The notes under the pieces are model-generated. The model saw nothing but the letters and a program-made list of their open reading frames with translations, did no database searches and had not been told where the DNA came from. Positions 33,612 to 42,121 of a stretch of 58,048 nt of DNA are shown here, piece by piece; within the stretch, counting starts at the first letter, position 1; every line of letters begins with the position of its first letter. This DNA is from Chloroflexota bacterium (GTDB taxonomy: Bacteria; Chloroflexota; UBA6077; CF-72). Made by a program: the position numbers and the translations under genes. The stretch covers positions 1 through 58,048 of the forward strand of contig JAFAOS010000054.1 of NCBI GenBank assembly GCA_019247515.1, read 5' to 3'.

Positions 33612-35213
33612 TCAACTGGAGAACGACTCCGCGAAGACGGCCTTGGCTCGCGTATAGTCGGCCTTGCCGCTTGGCGACCTCGGCACCTCGCGGGTGAAGG
33701 CGATGCGCCGCGGCGCCTTGAAGGCTGCCAGCCTGGCGCGCACGTGATCGACCAACTGCGCGTCCGTGACGCTGGCGCCCTCCACCACGGCCACAACCGC
33801 GGTGACCGCGTGTCCGAAGCGCACGTCGGGTACGCCGAACACCAGTGCATCGCGCACGGCAGGATGCGTTTTCAGTGCTTCTTCAACCTCCTCGGCGTAG
33901 ATTTTCTCACCACCGGAATTGATGCACTGGTTGCCACGACCCAACAGATGGATCGTGCCGTCCGCCTCAACCGTTGCATGGTCACCGGTGATGACGTGTC
34001 GTTCGCCGTTGATCGTCACGTAGGTGCTCGCGGTCTTGCCGGGATCCTTGTAATAGCCCAGTGGTAGCTGCCCGCGTTTGGCGACCAGGCCGACCTCGCC
34101 AGAGCCGGGCGCGACCGGCGCAAAATCGCTGTCACGCACGACAATACTGTCGGGGCCATCGAATCGCGCTTCGGTCGGCGGCTTATCGCGCGTAGTGATC
34201 GAGGTCCCCATCGCCGTCCCCTCGGAAGCACCAAAACTGTCGAACAGCACTGCGTCCGGCATGTACTCCAGCAAACCCTGCTTGACCGCCGGGCTCCACA
34301 TCATGCCGCTGGAGGCAACCACGCGCAGGCAGCTCACATCATAGCGTGTGGGCTCCGCGCGCAGACAATCAAGCAACGGACGCGCGAACGCGTCACCGAC
34401 GATGATCAATACGCCGCAACGCAGCCTGGTAACGGAGTCGAGCGCCGCACTCGGGTCGAAGGGCGCGGTGCGCGTGATGACAACCGGAGCACCTTTGGTG
34501 ATGGCCGCGAGGCTGGTGACCATACCCGTTCCGTGCATGAGCGGGCAGGTGACGTACACGGGCTCGCGGCCAAGGCCAGCGCGAATCTGGGCGCAGAGTT
34601 CCTCCACACTATTCGGGATCTCCAGGCCCAGCGCGGGCGCACGCCAGGGGGCCAGGATGTCCCACAAGGTCTCGCTCGGCCACATCACGCCTTTGGGCAT
34701 GCCGGTCGTGCCACCCGTGTACAGCAGCAGAAGGTCGGCTGGCGAACGAGCAATGTCGAGTGGCCGACCGTCGCCCGAGCTCAGATGCTCGAAACGCGCA
34801 CAGCCAGGAACCGTGAGGCCGACTGAAATCCACACTCTGACGGTCGGAACTCGATCTTTCAGTTGACTGACAATCGTGGCGAACTCGGCATCGAAGAGCA
34901 CCGCCTCGGCGTCGCAATTGTTCAGGATGTAGCCAACCTCGTCCACTCCATAGCGGTAATTCACATTGACCGGCGCGAGTCTGGCCTTGAATGCCGCCGC
35001 GAAGACGATGAGATATTCGGGGCTGTTGCGCATGTATTGCGCAACTTTGGCGCCCGGCGCGAGTCCGGCGGCGCAGAGCGCGCGTGCCAAAGCATTGGAA
35101 CTGCGGTCGAATTCACTCCAGTCCACGACGCGGTCGTCGCAATAGATCGCAGGGTCCGCCGGCTGCACGACCCGCGCAACTGCGTCGAAGACGTCGCCGT
35201 AGTTGGGGTTCAT
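33612..35213 (-). CDS. Acyl-CoA synthetase (AMP-binding, ANL superfamily)
   Basis: A 533-residue fatty-acid/aryl-CoA ligase-type protein that activates a carboxylic acid with ATP and joins it to CoA. The phosphate loop Y-T-G-G-T-T-G-M-P-K-G is at 165-175, the A5 motif F-G-A-S-E-G follows near 322, then T-G-D-H-A near 408, the hinge region L-L-G-R-G, G-G-E-K-I-Y and the catalytic Lys517 in S-P-S-G-K-A-D-Y. ATG at 35213 is preceded by GGGAG. The stop of an 18-codon frame overlaps this start (ATGA), and that frame in turn overlaps the regulator stop. The chain length of the substrate cannot be told. Confidence 0.93.
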   Translation of the reverse strand: MNPNYGDVFDAVARVVQPADPAIYCDDRVVDWSEFDRSSNALARALCAAGLAPGAKVAQYMRNSPEYLIVFAAAFKARLAPVNVNYRYGVDEVGYILNNCDAEAVLFDAEFATIVSQLKDRVPTVRVWISVGLTVPGCARFEHLSSGDGRPLDIARSPADLLLLYTGGTTGMPKGVMWPSETLWDILAPWRAPALGLEIPNSVEELCAQIRAGLGREPVYVTCPLMHGTGMVTSLAAITKGAPVVITRTAPFDPSAALDSVTRLRCGVLIIVGDAFARPLLDCLRAEPTRYDVSCLRVVASSGMMWSPAVKQGLLEYMPDAVLFDSFGASEGTAMGTSITTRDKPPTEARFDGPDSIVVRDSDFAPVAPGSGEVGLVAKRGQLPLGYYKDPGKTASTYVTINGERHVITGDHATVEADGTIHLLGRGNQCINSGGEKIYAEEVEEALKTHPAVRDALVFGVPDVRFGHAVTAVVAVVEGASVTDAQLVDHVRARLAAFKAPRRIAFTREVPRSPSGKADYTRAKAVFAESFSS

Positions 35214-35266
35214 GGGTGGAAGGCTCCCGTCACGCGGAGTTCCATGCGCGCGATACACATGCTCAT
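35210..35266 (-). CDS. 18-codon ORF linking regulator and acyl-CoA synthetase
   Basis: This tiny frame starts with ATG overlapping the regulator's TGA (ATGA) and ends with TGA overlapping the synthetase's ATG (ATGA). It would let ribosomes reinitiate from regulator to synthetase through a short bridge. The encoded peptide is 18 residues without recognisable features, and chance cannot be excluded because the codon positions are few. Confidence 0.35.
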   Translation of the reverse strand: MSMCIARMELRVTGAFHP

Positions 35267-36696
35267 GTTTGTTCCTTGCGGTTGTCCTGACCACCAGATC
35301 CAGTTAGCCTGGCCGCGCCCGAGGCCGACCACTCGAGGGCCCGACGCAGGTCCTCCAGACTCTCGTCGAGCTCGCGCGTCCGGCCGTCCACGCTGTCGGT
35401 CGGCGTGAACAAGGCCTCGGCCCGGCTGAGGAAATGTTGGGCGTGCCGCTCGCGCGCCACCTCCACCTCCCCTGTTTCGAGCAGCCGCTCCCAACCGTAG
35501 CAGCGCAATGTGTCGATCAGGCGGTAGCGCGTGCCGGTCGGCGATGACTGGGCCACAACCAGTGATTTGTCGACCAGCCGCCCGAGTACGTCCAAACCGT
35601 TGGGTCCGCCCATGGCCTCAGCAGCATCGAGGCTGAACCGATCGGCGAAGACCGCCAGACGACGGAACAGCCGCTGTTCGGCCGGCTCGAGCGAGTCGTA
35701 GCTCCAATCAACCGTGGCCCGCAACGTCTGCTGGCGAGGCGGCCCACCGCCCCCCACATTGCGCTGCAACAACGCAAATCGATCTGTCAGCCTGGGTAAC
35801 ATCTCGGCCGGGTCCAGCATGCTTACTCGAGATGCGGCCAGCTCAATCGCGAGCGGTAGTTGATCCAGAGCCCGGCAAATGGCGGCAATGGTGGTCTGAT
35901 CCGGGTCCTGAAAGTCCGCCCGCTGGGCCACCGCCCTGTCCACGAACAGGCGCACCCCGTCGGCTTCACCGAGCGGCCCAACTCGCCACAGCATCTCGCC
36001 CTCCACACCGAGCGGCTCGCGACTGGTCGACAGTACGCAGACTCCAGGACAACCCCGGAGCACGCATCCAACTACATCTACGCAAGCGTGGATCAGATGC
36101 TCACAGTTGTCGAGGACGACCAGCAGTTGTCTTCCTGCCAGAGCAGTGAGCACGGCCCGCTGAGGCTCCCGAGCTATTTCCGTGTGCAGCCCAAGTGCCT
36201 GCGCTATGGCAACTATCACAAGCTCCGGACGGCCGACGGGGGTGAGGTCCACGAACGAGACTCCGTCCTGAAAGTCTGGAGTCAGACTGTCCGCGACCTC
36301 CAGCGCCAGACGAGTCTTGCCGATCCCTCCCGGCCCTACGAGGGTCAGCATGCGCGCCGTCTTGATCCGCTGGCGCAGCGCAGGTATTTCCCCTGCCCGA
36401 CCGACGAAACTGGTCAGGCGCCGAGGCAATTTCGAAAACTCTCTCGCCGCCTCCTGCCCGCCCTCATCACGAGTTGCAGCGGCCAGAAGCCCGGCACGTT
36501 GTTCCATGGTGAGACCGAGCGCATCCGCCAGACGGCGTGCCGTGGCCGTTTGTGGCCTGCGGCGCACGCCCCGCTCCAGATCCTGAATCCCGCGCCAACT
36601 CAGGCCCGCGCGCTCGGCGAGCTCCTCCTGAGTCAGACCGGCTGACAGGCGATATTCGCGTAGCAGCGCTTTGAATTGTTCGGGACCGCCAGCCAT
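35263..36696 (-). CDS. XRE/NB-ARC ATPase regulator, truncated before the repeat domain
   Basis: A 477-residue regulator. Residues about 8-62 are an XRE helix-turn-helix; the STAND/NB-ARC ATPase follows with Walker A G-P-G-G-I-G-K-T (121-128), Walker B L-L-V-V-L-D-N (191-197), S-T-S-R-E-P-L and Q-L-P-L-A-I-E-L-A. Relatives are 750-1000 residues with a TPR sensor region; this one ends just where that region should start (D-L-R-R-A-L-E-W-S). It may be a constitutive or decayed form. Start at 36696 has GGTGGG about 10 bases upstream; the frame opens to 36762. It is divergent from the full-length relative at 36893. Confidence 0.82.
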   Translation of the reverse strand: MAGGPEQFKALLREYRLSAGLTQEELAERAGLSWRGIQDLERGVRRRPQTATARRLADALGLTMEQRAGLLAAATRDEGGQEAAREFSKLPRRLTSFVGRAGEIPALRQRIKTARMLTLVGPGGIGKTRLALEVADSLTPDFQDGVSFVDLTPVGRPELVIVAIAQALGLHTEIAREPQRAVLTALAGRQLLVVLDNCEHLIHACVDVVGCVLRGCPGVCVLSTSREPLGVEGEMLWRVGPLGEADGVRLFVDRAVAQRADFQDPDQTTIAAICRALDQLPLAIELAASRVSMLDPAEMLPRLTDRFALLQRNVGGGGPPRQQTLRATVDWSYDSLEPAEQRLFRRLAVFADRFSLDAAEAMGGPNGLDVLGRLVDKSLVVAQSSPTGTRYRLIDTLRCYGWERLLETGEVEVARERHAQHFLSRAEALFTPTDSVDGRTRELDESLEDLRRALEWSASGAARLTGSGGQDNRKEQT

Positions 36697-36861
36697 CGCG
36701 AGCCCACCCACCCGATTGAGTACCATACGTGCTTCAAGAGCGACATTCATCCGTGGTTCCACGTAGTTTCCAGTGGGTCAGCCTGAGCGTGGAACATGGT
36801 CGAGAGTGGTGTGGCGGCCGTACGTGTCGAAGCATCACGTCCCGGCAGCAAGTCACGGCCT

Positions 36862-36878
36862 GTGTACATGACGTACAC
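36862..36878. promoter_or_regulatory. Perfect palindrome ahead of the LuxR-type regulator
   Basis: GTGTAC and GTACAC form a perfect 6-base inverted repeat with the spacer ATGAC. It ends 14 bases before the GTG start of the 854-residue regulator, in the 196-base region between two divergent regulator genes. Position and symmetry suit an operator for one of the two XRE-domain proteins. Confidence 0.45.
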
Positions 36879-36892
36879 TTCGAGCTGGAATC

Positions 36893-39457
36893 GTGTTAGC
36901 CGTCCCGGGAGCCGAGTCGGTTGACGGCGCGACAAGCGCGGAGCTAACGCCGGCGGCGCTCCGGGCACGTCGGGGCCGCCTGGGGTTGTCCCAGCGAGAG
37001 CTCGCCAAACTGCTTGGAGTCACCGCCACGACCATCGCGCGCTGGGAGCGAGGCGAACAGGTGATCGGCGCTCCAAAACTGGTGCGACTTGCTCTGGACC
37101 ACCTGGCTGAGGGTCCTTTGCTCGAGCGCGCCGCACCGACGGCCCGCCGAGACAATCTTCCCGCTGAGACAAGCACGCTCGTCGGTCGCGAGGCGGAGGT
37201 CGCGAAGCTGGTAGCCACGCTCCAGGGGGTTCGCCTGCTGACACTCACCGGTCCGGGGGGTGTCGGCAAGACTCGGCTGGCGCTGAGAGTCGCCGCGGCA
37301 CTGCGAGATGCATTTGCCGACGGAGTGTGGCTGCTGGATGTCACCTCGCTGGTTGACGCGTCACTTCTTTCGCGAGAGGTGACGGCGCTCCTCAGGGTCC
37401 GAGGTCAACCAGGCTCGACCGGCTCCAGGCAGCTGAATGCTCTCCTGGTGCTCGACAATTGTGAGCACCTCTCGCAAGCATGCGCCGACGTGGCAACGGT
37501 TCTACTGAGAGCGTGCCCCAAGCTGGTCATTCTCAGCACGAGTCGAGTGGTGCTCGGCGCGGCCGGCGAGACGGTTTACGAGGTGCCACCCCTCGATTTA
37601 CCTCTGGCCCAGGACGATCCGTCGCGCGTTGCGCGCTCGGGCGCCGTACGGTTGTTCGTGGACCGCGCGAGGGCTGGTCAGCACAACTTCGCATTGACGC
37701 CCGAGAATGCCGCGGCCGTTGCGGAGCTCTGTCGTCGTCTGGACGGTTTGCCGCTGGCTCTGGAGCTCGCTGCCGCACGTATGCGGACCCTCACGCCCCA
37801 GCAACTGATCACCCGGGTTTACGAATCCGTCGAACCCCCAGGTTCAACGCAGGTCCGGGCCGCGAACCGCCATCGGACGATGCGCGCGACACTCGATTGG
37901 AGCTATGCCCTGGTTGGCAGCCGCGCGCAGGAGTTGCTGGACCGGCTGTCGGTGTTTGCGGGCGGCGCCTCACTCGCCGCGGTGGAGTCGGTGTGCGGAG
38001 TCGAGAGCACATGCGGCGGGGACGTCGTTGAACCTCTGGAGCGGCTGGTACAGGCGAGCCTCGTGCAGCGACAGGCGGGACCGGATCGGGCATCGCGGTT
38101 CGCGCTGTTGGAAACGATTCGCGCGTATGCCGCCGAGCGCCTCCGGGACCGTGGAGAGGAGTCAACGATTCGACAGCGCCACGCGCGCTACTATGCGGGG
38201 CTGCCTGACAATCCCGAGTACAACCTGTGGGGTCCCCAACCCGGTGCGGTCGTTGCCCGTCTGGCACCAGAGATCGACAATCTGCGCGGTGCGGCAGCGT
38301 GGGCGCGGGAGCACGGCGATACACGGCTCGGATTCCAGCTGGTGTGGGGCTTCGGGCTGCCCCGCGCCGCCTGGTCGCGACAGGCTACCGGCCCTGCATC
38401 CGTCCGCGAAGTAGCGGCGTGGGGCGAGACATTCCTCGAATTAGCCCGACAGCGGGACGAGGCGCCGTCCGAAATGCGCGGCAAGGCACTGCTCGCAACC
38501 AGTTATTGCACGCTCGACGGCGATCCCGAGCGCGCGCGCGCCCTCGCCCTCGAGGCTGAGGCCGTATTCGGCAGCCTGAATGATGAGACTGGACTGGCGT
38601 ACGCGCTGCTCATGCAGGCGATCATTGCCCAACATGCGGGTCGTCCAGGTGAGGGCGACGTCTACGCGCATCGCGCGCTGGAGTTATCGCAACACGCCAG
38701 CTCCAACACCACGCAACTCGTCGCGTGGATCCTTGTCACACTGGGAATGGTCGCTGTTCAACAGGGGCAACTCATCGAGGCGCAGCGCTGGCTCAGTCAG
38801 GCGCTGCAGCAGGCGCGCGAACTCGGTGCAGGCCACCTCATCCCGAGAGTCCAGCTCGGGTTTGCTGCAATCCACAGCAGGAAAGGCAGGATTCATCTTG
38901 CCGCCGAGTCATACCGCACGATCCTGCGCCAGAGCATTGAAGACCAGGACCAGGCGGCCATGCTTCTTGCACTCGATGGCATGGCGCGAGTCGCCAGTTT
39001 TGATGGCAGGTTCGAATGGGCCGCCCGGACGCTGGGCGCGGCTGACGAGCTGTATGCGAGCATCGCTCACGCGTTTGCACGCAACCCCCACGACCCACCA
39101 GCCCATGCGCTGCTTCGCCTGCGCCTTGAAGTGGCCCTGGGGCGGACGGGATTTGCAAGCTTGACGGCGGAGGGGCGCGCCGTCTCGGTAGACGAAATTA
39201 TCGCTTCGGCACTCGAGTACCGCATCTCGGAGTCGACGAGCCCGGGGGCGGGACGCGTGGGCGCACCGCGGCTGACGGCCCGCGAGCGCGAGGTTGCCGC
39301 ACTGGTTGCGCATGGGGTGAACAACCGGCACATAGCCGAACTTCTCGTCATCTCCGAGCGGACTGTGGAGACCCACGTGTCGCGACTACTCGGCAAACTC
39401 GATCTCACCTCACGTACCCAGCTCGCCAGCCGAGCAGCCGTATTCCAGATGCTATGA
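36893..39457 (+). CDS. XRE/NB-ARC/TPR/LuxR transcriptional regulator
   Basis: An 854-residue regulator with an N-terminal XRE helix-turn-helix (residues about 22-72), an NB-ARC ATPase (Walker A G-P-G-G-V-G-K-T at 120-127; Walker B A-L-L-V-L-D-N-C; S-T-S-R; G-L-P-L-A-L-E-L-A), a helical TPR-like sensor region (about 430-760) and a C-terminal LuxR helix-turn-helix (L-T-A-R-E-R-E-V to T-V-E-T-H-V-S-R-L, about 793-840). DNA-binding domains at both ends are uncommon; most relatives have one. ATP hydrolysis is expected to switch the protein on in response to a signal. The GTG start is 14 bases after a perfect palindrome. It is divergent from a shorter relative. Confidence 0.9.
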   Translation: MLAVPGAESVDGATSAELTPAALRARRGRLGLSQRELAKLLGVTATTIARWERGEQVIGAPKLVRLALDHLAEGPLLERAAPTARRDNLPAETSTLVGREAEVAKLVATLQGVRLLTLTGPGGVGKTRLALRVAAALRDAFADGVWLLDVTSLVDASLLSREVTALLRVRGQPGSTGSRQLNALLVLDNCEHLSQACADVATVLLRACPKLVILSTSRVVLGAAGETVYEVPPLDLPLAQDDPSRVARSGAVRLFVDRARAGQHNFALTPENAAAVAELCRRLDGLPLALELAAARMRTLTPQQLITRVYESVEPPGSTQVRAANRHRTMRATLDWSYALVGSRAQELLDRLSVFAGGASLAAVESVCGVESTCGGDVVEPLERLVQASLVQRQAGPDRASRFALLETIRAYAAERLRDRGEESTIRQRHARYYAGLPDNPEYNLWGPQPGAVVARLAPEIDNLRGAAAWAREHGDTRLGFQLVWGFGLPRAAWSRQATGPASVREVAAWGETFLELARQRDEAPSEMRGKALLATSYCTLDGDPERARALALEAEAVFGSLNDETGLAYALLMQAIIAQHAGRPGEGDVYAHRALELSQHASSNTTQLVAWILVTLGMVAVQQGQLIEAQRWLSQALQQARELGAGHLIPRVQLGFAAIHSRKGRIHLAAESYRTILRQSIEDQDQAAMLLALDGMARVASFDGRFEWAARTLGAADELYASIAHAFARNPHDPPAHALLRLRLEVALGRTGFASLTAEGRAVSVDEIIASALEYRISESTSPGAGRVGAPRLTAREREVAALVAHGVNNRHIAELLVISERTVETHVSRLLGKLDLTSRTQLASRAAVFQML

Positions 39458-39488
39458 AGCTCCCAAGATATAGCGAAAACCCGCCCAT

Positions 39489-39779
39489 TCAGGGCGCGGT
39501 GATCACGACCTCACCCTTGATCAGCGTTGGCGGATCGGGCGCCCATCGGGCCATGTTGTCGCGCACCCAGCTCGCGGCGACCCGGTTGGATTCCTCCGCG
39601 CTGCTTTTGTCCGCGTAGACGCTGATCGTCACCAGGCTCCCGTCACCCTTATCGACCGCGTAGTACGCGTGCAACCCGGGCACACCCGCAAGGACCTGCT
39701 TGATACTCCCCTGGAGTTCGATGGCACGCTGCACTCCGCCGGGTGCCTCATTCCGATAGTCACGTACGACGACGTACAT
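39489..39779 (-). CDS. Antibiotic biosynthesis monooxygenase (ABM)-like small protein
   Basis: A 96-residue ferredoxin-like-fold protein resembling the ABM/quinol monooxygenase family: short strands M-Y-V-V-V-R-D-Y, P-G-L-H-A-Y-Y-A-V-D near residue 34, and V-T-I-S-V-Y-A-D-K near 50, then a C-terminal helix with W-V-R-D-N. Such dimers oxidise aromatic ketones or act as sensors or heme-degrading enzymes; the role is open. It ends 31 bases from the convergent LuxR regulator stop. The leader before its ATG resembles that of the response regulator at 46746. Confidence 0.7.
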   Translation of the reverse strand: MYVVVRDYRNEAPGGVQRAIELQGSIKQVLAGVPGLHAYYAVDKGDGSLVTISVYADKSSAEESNRVAASWVRDNMARWAPDPPTLIKGEVVITAP

Positions 39780-40066
39780 ACTCTGTGCTCCACACCTAGG
39801 TCAGGTCACGCTTCCGCGCCGCATTTTTGGGTCGGCGTTACCGTTGAGTATCGCCCCGCGGCGGTGAAGGAGCCACACGCTCAGCACACGCGGCGCACAC
39901 GCGTTTCAGCGCCCCCGAAGACCCGACCTTTGCTGCAACGTCTCCGCGGTCCTTCGCCTCTGAGTACATGACGCGTGGGATGCGGCCGTGGCAAAATCGA
40001 CGTGGTGGAGAACCGCGAATCCTTGCCCCGCGGCGCTGTGGAGGAACCCTTTGTGTGCGCGAGTGG
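39780..40066. other. Non-coding stretch upstream of a gene remnant
   Basis: No gene, RNA or clear repeat is visible in these 287 bases. Long open frames on the minus strand are antisense shadows of the secreted-protein gene. The first 20 bases carry the leader of the ABM-like gene. Confidence 0.4.
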
Positions 40067-40279
40067 GTCGTGCCGATTGCTCTGACAGACGTCGGACGGG
40101 GCCTGTTGTGCAATGAGCTGAACGGCGAACCACTCGCGCTCGAGCATGGGGCTCCGTGGCGGTTGGTTGTGTCGGGAGGTGCGTGCTACACGAACGTCAA
40201 GTGGCTGGATCACCTTGAAATTGTGTCCGAGCCCGGCGATGACAACGCTCGCCGTATCGCGCTGAACCGAGCCCGATAA
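40067..40279 (+). pseudogene. Remnant of a sulfite-oxidase-type molybdopterin protein
   Basis: The frame reads V-P-I-A-L-T-D, then L-N-G-E-P-L-A-L-E-H-G-A-P-W-R-L-V-V and N-V-K-W-L-D-H-L-E-I, matching the part of the oxidoreductase molybdopterin-binding domain that runs from the strand before N-G-E-P-L through the H-G-x-P loop to K-W-L. The first two thirds of the domain, including the cofactor-binding Cys, and the dimerisation domain are missing. No start signal. A relic rather than a working gene. Confidence 0.6.
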
Positions 40280-40354
40280 GACGCGGCTCGGCGCGTTGGA
40301 ACTTGGGGGGGTAGCCCCCGTGTGGCGGCGACGGGTCAAGCGCAGGATGGCCGT

Positions 40355-41401
40355 ATGCCACTCATCGAGCATTTCCCGAAGCGCGCGGCCGCCGGACTGG
40401 GCCTGGTCACTGCCCTCATGTTGGGCGCGGGCAGTTTGGGCGCTGGCAGCGCGATGGCCGCGCCCGTACCCGACCAGGTGAACGTGCCAGGGCTGAACTC
40501 CGCCTTGCGCCAGGTCCGAGTCGGTCCGTCGAGCTTCTTCGCCGATCAAAAGCAGCAGACGTTCACCGCACAGCAGACCGGCGACCTGGTCGGTGTATGG
40601 GTGGCCGCTGCCTGCACCGGCTGCGGCACCGACGACAACTCGTTCGTCAATGTCCATGTCACGACCGCGACTCAGGATGTTCTGCTCGATCCTCCGCTCT
40701 CGACCTGGGAGGGCGGCAACAGCGGCAACCTGCAATACCTGTCCCTTGACAGCGCACTTCCCGTGAAGTCCGGCGAAACCATCAAGCTCACGTTCGGCTG
40801 CAGCCCGGCGAGCCTGAGTTGCCTGTCCTCGTTCAGTCTGGTCGCCACCACCGGCGATCAGTATGCGGGCGGGGCCCTGGTCGACGTAACGAGCAGCGGC
40901 GTCGTGACGCCGCTCAACGCGGACCTTGTGTTCATCTCCGATCTGGACAACATCGTGGCACCGCCGACGCCCCAGCCCGCTCAGTCGACCCAGCCGCAGC
41001 CGGTCCAGCCCCGACCTCAGACGCTGGTCGTCAACGACGCCGACGTTGGCCTCCAGTACAGCGGGAGTAGCTGGGGCTACTATCCGGGTCGGCCAGCCTC
41101 CTTCCAGGATGTGCAGAACGACGTGCACGCCACGCTCAACGACGGCGACTCGGTCTCGTACACCTTCACGGGCGTCGGTATCGCCTACGTGTCCGAGAAG
41201 AGTGATGGCTACGGGCTGGTCGACGTCTATCTCGACGGGCAGTTCCAGCAGACCGTGGACGCAAACGCGGCTGGTGTGCATAACCAGGGTTCCCAGACGC
41301 TCTTCTCCAGGACCGGCCTGGCGGCTGGCAGTCACACACTCGAGCTCGTCAAGAAGAGTGGTGTCTACATGCTGCTGGACGCGCTGATCGTAAACCCCTG
41401 A
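40355..41401 (+). CDS. Secreted protein with C-terminal carbohydrate-binding-like domain
   Basis: A 348-residue exported protein. The signal peptide has a Lys/Arg start, a hydrophobic core and an A-M-A-A cleavage region near residue 36. Residues about 45-205 form an unrecognised beta-rich domain with two Cys pairs (C-T-G-C and C-S-P-A-S-L-S-C). A Gln/Pro linker near 210-230 leads to a C-terminal galactose-binding-like module: Q-Y-S-G-S-S-W, S-V-S-Y-T-F-T-G, V-D-V-Y-L-D-G-Q and G-S-H-T-L-E-L-V. It probably attaches to a sugar polymer outside the cell. ATG at 40355 follows AGGATGG; a GTG at 40322 is the alternative. Confidence 0.8.
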   Translation: MPLIEHFPKRAAAGLGLVTALMLGAGSLGAGSAMAAPVPDQVNVPGLNSALRQVRVGPSSFFADQKQQTFTAQQTGDLVGVWVAAACTGCGTDDNSFVNVHVTTATQDVLLDPPLSTWEGGNSGNLQYLSLDSALPVKSGETIKLTFGCSPASLSCLSSFSLVATTGDQYAGGALVDVTSSGVVTPLNADLVFISDLDNIVAPPTPQPAQSTQPQPVQPRPQTLVVNDADVGLQYSGSSWGYYPGRPASFQDVQNDVHATLNDGDSVSYTFTGVGIAYVSEKSDGYGLVDVYLDGQFQQTVDANAAGVHNQGSQTLFSRTGLAAGSHTLELVKKSGVYMLLDALIVNP

Positions 41402-41483
41402 GCACGCGCGGGCACAGTGCCGCCGACCGGGTGATTGGACCAGGTCAGGCCACGAGCGGGGTGGTCGCCCAGGCGCGGCAGAT

Positions 41484-41915
41484 TCACGTCTGATTCTGTT
41501 GATCCGCACCACCTCGCTCCTGTGCAAGGACCCGGTCCACCATTTCTAGAAGCATCTCCAGGTCGAACGGCTTGGGTAAGGCACAGATGCCGAATTTGTC
41601 GAGCCAGGGCTGGTGGTCATGGAGCGACTGAATCGCCGCTGAGCACACGATAACCGGGATCGGACGCGTCATGGGGTCCAGAGTCAACAGGTTGAGAATG
41701 GTCCAGCCGCGCTCCTCGCCACCAATGCGGATGTCCAGAATCACGAGGTCTGGGCGCCGTTCTTTGACGAACTCGTAGGCGTTGTCCCACTCGCGGTGGA
41801 TGAGGACCTCAAAATCCTCTTCTTCCTCGAGCAGATCATGCATAAGCTCGAGAAAGGCCGTGTCATCATCGATGACTGCCAGTCTCCCGCGCAACCGAGG
41901 CTGTTGGCCGCTCAT
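41484..41915 (-). CDS. Stand-alone response regulator receiver protein
   Basis: A 143-residue CheY-like receiver domain without an output domain. Acidic pocket Asp16-Asp17, phosphoacceptor Asp61 (V-I-L-D-I), Ser92 (V-C-S-A-A) and Lys115 (P-K-P-F) are all in place. No histidine kinase is nearby, so its partner is encoded elsewhere. It may act by protein-protein contact. It is convergent with the secreted protein gene. The same single-domain type occurs at 46746-47132. Confidence 0.92.
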   Translation of the reverse strand: MSGQQPRLRGRLAVIDDDTAFLELMHDLLEEEEDFEVLIHREWDNAYEFVKERRPDLVILDIRIGGEERGWTILNLLTLDPMTRPIPVIVCSAAIQSLHDHQPWLDKFGICALPKPFDLEMLLEMVDRVLAQERGGADQQNQT

Positions 41916-42121
41916 CCCTATACCGCCTTGACCAGGGCGTCAAGTGTACGCAGATCGAATGCCGGTGCGGTCAACCGTTTCGTCACGGTTTCGGTCGAGG
42001 ATGCTTCTGATCGGAGATCCGGCCGTGCAGCCGTGGCGCTGGGTCAACGAGGCCAGAACTGTTCGAAGCAGCCCTGGCCTCTTACGTCCGCCGCTCTACC
42101 TCGACCCCGCCTCCTTCGGCG

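Noticed and set aside
39881..41527. 548-codon open frame antisense to the secreted CBM-like protein
   Set aside because: Same reason: antisense shadow; the plus strand has signal peptide and domain structure.
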